DNA of 64,000 bases from Actinomycetes bacterium. GTDB taxonomy: Bacteria > Actinomycetota > Acidimicrobiia > Acidimicrobiales > Microtrichaceae. The position numbers were made by a program, and so were the translations under genes. Of the stretch, positions 59,456 through 64,000 are shown piece after piece; position 1 is the first letter of the stretch; each line of letters begins with the position of its first letter. The stretch is taken from positions 310,001 through 374,000 of the forward strand of contig JAAEPF010000002.1 in the NCBI GenBank assembly GCA_024222295.1, written 5' to 3'. Under the pieces are notes generated by a model. That model did no database searches and had not been told where the DNA came from. It saw only the letters and a list, made by a program, of their open reading frames with translations.

Positions 59456-60559
59456 TCAGCCAGGATGCGTTCCCGCCTCACCGACAACGGTGACCTCGGT
59501 TCCGTCGCTGGGTCTGACGCTCCAGCCCTCCAGGCGCACGTCGCGGTCCGCGAGGGCGACCACGCATCCTCCGAACCCGGCACCCGTCAAGCGGGCCCCG
59601 TGCACTCCGGGGGTCGCCACGAGTTGTCCGACGAGGGCGTCGAGCTGCGCGGTGGACACCTCGTAGTCGTCCCGAAGTGACTCATGGCTGGCGATCATCT
59701 CGACGCCGGCGCGTGCGAGGTCGCCCGCAGCCAACGCATCAGCGAAGCGCCGCACCCGGTCGCACTCTGTTCGAACGTGGCGCGCCCGGCGCTTCCCCAC
59801 CGGGTCATCGAGGCGTTCGATGGACTGGATGTCGGCCACGGGGAGTGGGCCGACGACGGCGGTCGCCGCTTCGGCATCGGCGCGGCGTTGCGCGTAGCCG
59901 CTCGTCTCCAACTGACGGCTCTGACCCGAGTGCAGCACCCAGATGGAGGCTTCCTCGGGCACCGCAACGTGGTTCAGCTCGAGGGTGGCGCAGTCGATGA
60001 GCGTCGCGAAGCCGGCTCGACCCGCACAGATCGAGAGCTGGTCCATGATTCCGCTCGGAAGGCCGACGGCGCGGTGCTCGGCGCGCTGGCAGAGCAGTGC
60101 CAGCTCGACCGGGTCGGAAAAGGGTGAAGGCAGTCCGGATCGGAGCGTCTCGGCGGCCATCAACGCGAGCGCCGTTGCCACCTCCAGCGCTGCGCTGGAG
60201 GACAAGCCGGCGCCATAGGGCACCGTGGAGTCCACGGTGCCCGTCAGCCCCACGGTTGCTCCCAGCTCGGCTGCCACGGCGGCGGGGTAGCGGCCCCATC
60301 CGCTCGGGGTGGCAACTTCTGTGACGGGCAGGGCGATGTCGGCCCGGTCGTCCTCCGCTGTGGAATCGAGGATCAGCCTGTCACCCCCGACGGTGGCCTC
60401 GACGGTGGTCGCCAGGTCGATGGCCATGGGCAGTACGAGGCCGCCCATGTAGTCGGTGTGGTCGCCGATCAGGTTGACGCGCCCCGACGCCCGGGCACGA
60501 ACACGCGCCGGTCCATCGCCTGAACCGTCGGCGGCCTGGCTTTGTTGGTGCTGGATCAC
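59456..60559 (-). CDS. galK: Galactokinase GalK
   Basis: A 367-residue GHMP kinase. The galactose-binding GRVNLIGDHTDYMGG is at about 27-41, the GHMP ATP loop is VPYGAGLSSSAALEV, and the third GHMP motif is GARLTGAGFGGCVVAL. GIMDQLSI contains the catalytic Asp. It phosphorylates galactose to galactose-1-phosphate, the substrate of GalT. The GTG start overlaps the galT stop (GTGA) and lies in the 3' arm of a perfect 15-bp hairpin, so its translation is likely to depend on galT translation. Confidence 0.93.
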   Translation of the reverse strand: MIQHQQSQAADGSGDGPARVRARASGRVNLIGDHTDYMGGLVLPMAIDLATTVEATVGGDRLILDSTAEDDRADIALPVTEVATPSGWGRYPAAVAAELGATVGLTGTVDSTVPYGAGLSSSAALEVATALALMAAETLRSGLPSPFSDPVELALLCQRAEHRAVGLPSGIMDQLSICAGRAGFATLIDCATLELNHVAVPEEASIWVLHSGQSRQLETSGYAQRRADAEAATAVVGPLPVADIQSIERLDDPVGKRRARHVRTECDRVRRFADALAAGDLARAGVEMIASHESLRDDYEVSTAQLDALVGQLVATPGVHGARLTGAGFGGCVVALADRDVRLEGWSVRPSDGTEVTVVGEAGTHPG

Positions 60560-60581
60560 GGCTCAGGTGATCCAGCACCAA
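60545..60581 (-). promoter_or_regulatory. Perfect 15-bp hairpin holding the galK start codon
   Basis: TTGGTGCTGGATCAC (60,545-60,559) and its exact inverted copy at 60,567-60,581 flank a 7-base loop. On the mRNA (minus strand) the 5' arm is in the last galT codons, and the 3' arm begins with the galK GTG start and next codons. A folded hairpin would hide the start; ribosomes finishing galT would open it. No U-tract follows, so a terminator is less likely. Confidence 0.65.
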
Positions 60582-61494
60582 TGGAACCGGTCGGGCCGGG
60601 GTCCGGCGGTTGTGGTGGGCCCGGCTGTGATCGCAACCGGGCGGCCGCGTCGATCGGGTCGACCGGGTTGAAGTAGACCCTGCCGCCGAGCTCGGCCGCT
60701 GCCATGAACCGGGGGGTACCCGGTGCACGCAGGTGCGGCGCGATGTGGATGTGCGCCGGCTGCTCGGCGAACGGCTCATCGGTCGTGGGTCGCTGGTGGA
60801 TCCACATCATGTAGGGCATCTCGCCGTCGACGAGCTGGTCGAGGCGCGACAGCACGTCGATCAGCAGCCCGGCCAGGCCGTCGCGGTCCATGCCGTCATC
60901 GGGCAGGGCGCCGTGGCCCCCCGACGTGGCGAGCAGCAGCTCGAACGGCCACATGGCGGCCTCGGGCACCCACGCCACCCAGTCGCCATGGCAGGCGACG
61001 GAGCGCTCGTGGTCGCCGGGGGGTACTTCGAGCACTCCCTCGACCAGCTCGCCGAGCGGTTGTGGGGGCACCGCGGGGTAGGCGTAGATCTGTCCGTGGG
61101 GATGGTCGATCGTGGCGCCAACCTCGCGCCCGCGGTTCTCGAAGACCAGTACGTAGTCAACGTCGTCACGCGCTCCGAGCACCGCCGTGCGCTCGGCCCA
61201 GAGGTCGACCACCTTGCGGGCGCCGTCATGGCCCATCTGCCAGAACGCGAGGTCGTGCTCAGGGGTGTAGAGCACCATCTCACAGCGCTCGTCGGGCATC
61301 GCCGGCCAGCGGTTGGCAAACCACTTCACGTCGTAGTGGCCCTCGGGGGCCTCCAGGCCACCCGGACAGAACGGGCATCCCTGCGACGGCAGGTTGGGCC
61401 GACTCTGCCGCGAAGGCACGATCACGGCCTCGGCACCACTCAGGGGGTCGGTCCGTTGGTCGATCATGCGGCGCCCGGAAGCATCGTCGCCCAT
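60556..61494 (-). CDS. galT: Galactose-1-phosphate uridylyltransferase GalT
   Basis: A 312-residue GalT. The zinc-type CPFCPG motif is near the N-terminus and the nucleophile motif is TIDHPHGQIYAYP, where the second His of HPHGQ would be uridylylated. A later HIHIAPHLR-type block is as in HIT-superfamily GalT. It transfers UMP from UDP-glucose to galactose-1-phosphate. It is shorter than the E. coli enzyme (348 residues), and a Pro/Gly-rich tail ends the protein. The start is 4 bases past the stop of the LLM gene; its end overlaps galK. No galE is in the window. Confidence 0.9.
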   Translation of the reverse strand: MGDDASGRRMIDQRTDPLSGAEAVIVPSRQSRPNLPSQGCPFCPGGLEAPEGHYDVKWFANRWPAMPDERCEMVLYTPEHDLAFWQMGHDGARKVVDLWAERTAVLGARDDVDYVLVFENRGREVGATIDHPHGQIYAYPAVPPQPLGELVEGVLEVPPGDHERSVACHGDWVAWVPEAAMWPFELLLATSGGHGALPDDGMDRDGLAGLLIDVLSRLDQLVDGEMPYMMWIHQRPTTDEPFAEQPAHIHIAPHLRAPGTPRFMAAAELGGRVYFNPVDPIDAAARLRSQPGPPQPPDPGPTGSIGAGSPEP

Positions 61495-61498
61495 TGCC

Positions 61499-62398
61499 TC
61501 AGCCGACCTGCTCGATGGCCTCGGCTATCGACTCGAGCGCCGCGACCTCATAGGGGGCGCGCAACGCCACGTTGATCTGCTGGGCGCCTGCGTCGACGAA
61601 CCTGCCGATGCCCTCGACCATCTCCGCAGTGGAGCCCATGAGCACACCGGGCGACACGAAGTCGGCGATTTCGCCGAACTGTCGCTCCAGCGACTCGCGG
61701 TCAGGTGCCACGCCCACGTTGACCGAGCGCCGCACCGACGACGGGTCGCGCCCCAGGTCCGCGCAGTGTGTGTCGAGCACCTCGTTCTTGTGGGCGTACT
61801 GCTCGGGGGAAATGAACGGCACGTTCCAGCCGTCGGCGTGCGCCGCGACGATCCGCAGTGTGCGCTTCTCGCCGCCGCCACCGATCCACAGGGGCAACGG
61901 CGACTGCACCGGGGGAGGGTCACAGATCGCTGAGTCCAGGTGGAACCAGCGGCCCCCGAAATCGACCGGTCGTCCGCCGAGCAGCAGCTTGAGCACCCGG
62001 GCGTACTCGTCGAGGTGGTCGAGCCGCTCGCCCGCGCTGCGAAATTGGATCCCGTTGGCGGCGAACTCCGGCTCGTCCCATCCTGCGCCGAGCCCGACCT
62101 CGCACCTGCCGCCGGAGAACTGGTCGATGGCCGCCACGGCGTTGGCCAGGATCGAGGGGTGCCGGAAGGCGGCGCAGTACACGAGTGAGCCGCAGCGCAC
62201 GCGCGTGGTTCGCATGGCCAGGGCCATGTGTACCGCCACCGCTTCGAAGCAGCTGGTGCTGCGACCGTCGGCCGCATGGAAGTGGTCCCAGATCGAAATC
62301 CACTCGAAGGGCAGTTCCTCGATGCGGGCCCACAGGGACTCGAGTTCGGCGACCGATGTGCTGGCGGGCCCCGTGTGAACTCCGAATGCGACGGCCAT
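61499..62398 (-). CDS. LLM-class F420-dependent oxidoreductase in the gal operon
   Basis: A 299-residue luciferase-like TIM barrel. It begins MAVAFGVHTGPAST and contains WISIWDHFHAADG, RCGSLVYCAAFRHP and GRCEVGLGAGWDEPEF, the family 'LGxGxGWxxxEF' block. WIGGGGEKRTLRIVAAHADGWN is another common LLM signature, seen in F420-linked enzymes. Reaction unknown. It precedes galT by 4 bases, an unusual neighbour for a Leloir module. Start chosen at the ATG at 62,398; a longer frame to 62,491 crosses the Gfo/Idh start. Confidence 0.84.
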   Translation of the reverse strand: MAVAFGVHTGPASTSVAELESLWARIEELPFEWISIWDHFHAADGRSTSCFEAVAVHMALAMRTTRVRCGSLVYCAAFRHPSILANAVAAIDQFSGGRCEVGLGAGWDEPEFAANGIQFRSAGERLDHLDEYARVLKLLLGGRPVDFGGRWFHLDSAICDPPPVQSPLPLWIGGGGEKRTLRIVAAHADGWNVPFISPEQYAHKNEVLDTHCADLGRDPSSVRRSVNVGVAPDRESLERQFGEIADFVSPGVLMGSTAEMVEGIGRFVDAGAQQINVALRAPYEVAALESIAEAIEQVG

Positions 62399-62463
62399 GG
62401 ATGGAGTCTGGCAGAAGGGCGCAGCCGCGATCGGCGCCAGGCACAACGAAGGCGGGTGCTCTG

Positions 62464-62469
62464 TAGCTT
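62464..62469 (+). promoter_or_regulatory. Candidate -10 (TAGCTT) for the Gfo/Idh/MocA gene
   Basis: TAGCTT is 6 bases before the ATG at 62,476. Confidence 0.5.
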
Positions 62470-62475
62470 GTGGCC

Positions 62476-63570
62476 ATGACCGAGCGTCCAACCGCCCTGG
62501 GATTCCTGGGTTGTGGGTTCATCGCCCGATACCACGCGATGCAGTTGGCCGTGGCAGGGCATGACTGCTCGGCGGTCGCCTGCCACGACCCCGATGGTGA
62601 ACGGGCGGCCCGGTTCGCACGCGAGGTCGCCTCGCAGATGCCCGCGCTTGGTTCCCCGGAGGTCTGCGGTTCGGTCGAAGAGGTGCTCGATGCCAGCGAT
62701 GCCGTGTTCGTCTGCACCTGGACCGCCGCACACCGCGAGCTGGTCGTTGCCGCGGCCGATCGCGGGCTGCCTGTGTTCTGCGAGAAGCCTCTCGGCACTT
62801 CGCTGGCAGATGCTGAGGCGGTTGCCTTGGCGCTGGAATCGACTCCGGCTCATGCCGTTGGACTCGTCCTGCGAAGCAGCCCCGCGATGCTCGCAGTGCA
62901 GGAGTTGGTGCGCGATCCGGCCGCAGGTGCGGTGATGAACGTGGTGTTCCGCGATGACCAGTACCTGCCGGTGGACGGGCTCTACGAGTCGAGGTGGCGC
63001 GTCGACGCGACTCTCGCAGGGTCGGGGGCACTGCTCGAGCACTCGATCCACGACGCCGACCTGCTCGAGTTCCTGGTCGGGCCGATCGACGCGGTCGGTG
63101 CGCATGTCGGTCATTTCCACGGGATCGACGGGATCGAGGACAACGTCACAGCCATGGGGCGCTACCAGAGCGGCGCCACCTTCTCGCTCGCTTCGGTCTG
63201 GCACGACATCGACGCCCGTTCGAGCCTGCGCCGCATCGAAGTGTTCTGCGCGAACCGCCTGGTGACCCTCGAAGGCGACGTGTTCGGTCCCGTGCTGATG
63301 CAGTCCGACGATGAGACGCTGCACCTCGAGGGCGACGAAATCGTCGACTGGCTGGATCACCGCGATGTCCCGACCGAGTCGACCGAAACGGCATTTCTGC
63401 ACGCGGTTGGCCAACACCTGGAGGGGCGGAAACCCGCCCGCTTGCGGCCCGACGCGGCGGATGCCCTGAGGGCGCATCAGGTGGTCGATGCCATGTACCG
63501 CTCGGCCGCGGCCGGTGGTGCGCCGGTGGATGTGCCGGCGGGTGGCACGGCGACGGGAGAGGGAGGTTGA
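62476..63570 (+). CDS. Gfo/Idh/MocA-family sugar oxidoreductase
   Basis: A 364-residue NAD(P)-dependent dehydrogenase. The Rossmann loop is LGCGFIARYHAM (11-22), and CEKPLGTSLADAE is the family EKP motif whose Lys is catalytic. LEHSIHDADLLEFLVG provides the His and Asp of the substrate site (H-x3-D). It probably oxidises or epimerises a sugar or cyclitol. The nagA start overlaps its stop (TTGA), suggesting an amino-sugar or related pathway. It is divergent from the LLM-galT-galK operon with 77 bases between the starts. Confidence 0.87.
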   Translation: MTERPTALGFLGCGFIARYHAMQLAVAGHDCSAVACHDPDGERAARFAREVASQMPALGSPEVCGSVEEVLDASDAVFVCTWTAAHRELVVAAADRGLPVFCEKPLGTSLADAEAVALALESTPAHAVGLVLRSSPAMLAVQELVRDPAAGAVMNVVFRDDQYLPVDGLYESRWRVDATLAGSGALLEHSIHDADLLEFLVGPIDAVGAHVGHFHGIDGIEDNVTAMGRYQSGATFSLASVWHDIDARSSLRRIEVFCANRLVTLEGDVFGPVLMQSDDETLHLEGDEIVDWLDHRDVPTESTETAFLHAVGQHLEGRKPARLRPDAADALRAHQVVDAMYRSAAAGGAPVDVPAGGTATGEGG

Positions 63571-64000
63571 GCAGATCACAGCGCCTCGGTGTGGCCGCGG
63601 CACTCGTGGACGGCGCGATGGTCCCCGGTGACGTTTCGATCGCCGACGGCGTGGTCGAGCAGGTCGGTCACCCGCCAGGAGACGGCGCGCGTGGAGTGGC
63701 GGTCCCCGGATTCGTGGACTGGCAGGTCAATGGCTTCGGCGGTGTCCATTTCACCGGTGCCGACGCAGGCGCCATGGGCGAGGCGGCATCCGCTCTGGCG
63801 CGCGCAGGGATCGTGTTCGCAGCACCCACGTTCCTGTCCACCGATCTGGCCGGGTACCGCCGGTCCCTCGCCGAGCTGGGGGGCATTCTGGCCGCGGACC
63901 CGACGTGTGGGCTCACGGCCGCCCACCTCGAGGGGCCGTTCCTGTCCAGGGCGTTTGCCGGAGCGCACGATCCCTCGACCTTCGTCGCTGCGGACCCGGG
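63567..64000 (+). CDS. nagA: N-acetylglucosamine-6-phosphate deacetylase NagA, 5' part
   Basis: The frame starts with TTG at 63,567, overlapping the Gfo/Idh stop, and runs off the right edge (144 codons seen). GAGAGGGAGG precedes the start. VPGFVDWQVNGFGGVHF matches the NagA motif where most amidohydrolases have HxH and NagA has Q-x-N. AAHLEGPFLS gives the metal-binding Glu, followed by GAHD. NagA removes acetate from GlcNAc-6-phosphate. The C-terminal half lies outside the window. Confidence 0.88.
   Translation, partial: MSRSQRLGVAAALVDGAMVPGDVSIADGVVEQVGHPPGDGARGVAVPGFVDWQVNGFGGVHFTGADAGAMGEAASALARAGIVFAAPTFLSTDLAGYRRSLAELGGILAADPTCGLTAAHLEGPFLSRAFAGAHDPSTFVAADP

Noticed and set aside
61525-63603. 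Long minus-strand open frame across the LLM, Gfo/Idh and nagA starts
   Set aside because: It runs antisense to Gfo/Idh and in the wrong frame through the LLM gene; its translation is Arg/Ser/Thr-rich without domains.

Overview
The window looks like a chromosomal segment of a high-G+C actinobacterium, most likely of class Acidimicrobiia (Ilumatobacter/Microtrichales type). This is inferred from gene content, not from a marker gene. It carries a NucS mismatch endonuclease, a mycobacterial-type Kgd 2-oxoglutarate decarboxylase fusion, a UvrD2-like helicase, several F420-type luciferase-like enzymes, two WS/DGAT acyltransferases, an RNase protein with a lysine-rich histone-H1-like tail, and a Thr/Pro-rich secreted protein. 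I see no rRNA, tRNA, CRISPR array, IS element, integrase or phage gene. The segment is gene-dense with short gaps, and only about 12,656-13,083 exceeds 300 bases without a confident gene.

Layout. 1-8,700: a truncated lipocalin-like gene; an LLM oxidoreductase / SDR / methyltransferase-DNA-glycosylase operon; a small acidic protein; a WS/DGAT; a nuclease-PAP2 pair; a hydrolase. 8,700-15,640: RmuC, a YpsA-like protein, a large secreted lipoprotein hydrolase, a transporter remnant, a sulfatase and a secreted phosphoesterase. 15,660-30,460: mainly lipid and redox metabolism (MDR, glutaryl-CoA-type and other acyl-CoA dehydrogenases, SDRs, acyl-CoA synthetase, a second LLM enzyme), two tandem membrane acyltransferases and a Thr-rich secreted protein. 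30,660-37,210: nitronate monooxygenase, geranylgeranyl-reductase-like enzyme, second WS/DGAT, VanW protein and a DUF3445 protein. 37,215-43,660: NucS, AlaX-like protein, DUF4395 protein, TypA, ABC1 kinase and CysQ. 43,800-46,600: the cysD-cysN-cysC sulfate activation operon, divergent from cysQ. 46,610-58,740: Zn-ribbon protein, EttA, NYN RNase, HAD hydrolase, Kgd, exonuclease III, thioesterase, UvrD2-like helicase and zincin. 58,800-64,000: bPH/SHOCT membrane protein, an LLM-galT-galK operon, a Gfo/Idh/MocA dehydrogenase and the start of nagA.

How genes work together. CysDNC converts sulfate to APS and PAPS, and CysQ, transcribed away from it, removes PAP (or PAPS). GalT and GalK form a Leloir module with overlapping genes, and NagA with the Gfo/Idh enzyme points to amino-sugar use. 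Acyl-CoA synthetase, acyl-CoA dehydrogenases, hydroxyacyl-type SDR and thioesterase fit fatty-acid or sterol turnover, with the WS/DGATs making storage lipids. NucS, exonuclease III, UvrD2-like helicase, RmuC, the RecB-like nuclease and the glycosylase fusion form a scattered DNA-maintenance set.

Expression. A striking pattern is a TANNNT hexamer 6-8 bases upstream of many start codons on both strands. That is the geometry expected of leaderless transcripts. It fixes several GTG starts, and it makes the VanW and DUF3445 genes a divergent pair whose 5' ends overlap. Other regulatory features are a perfect 15-bp hairpin that holds the galK start codon, a dyad over the candidate cysD promoter with a six-codon leader ORF behind it, and perfect hairpins without U-tracts at gene ends.
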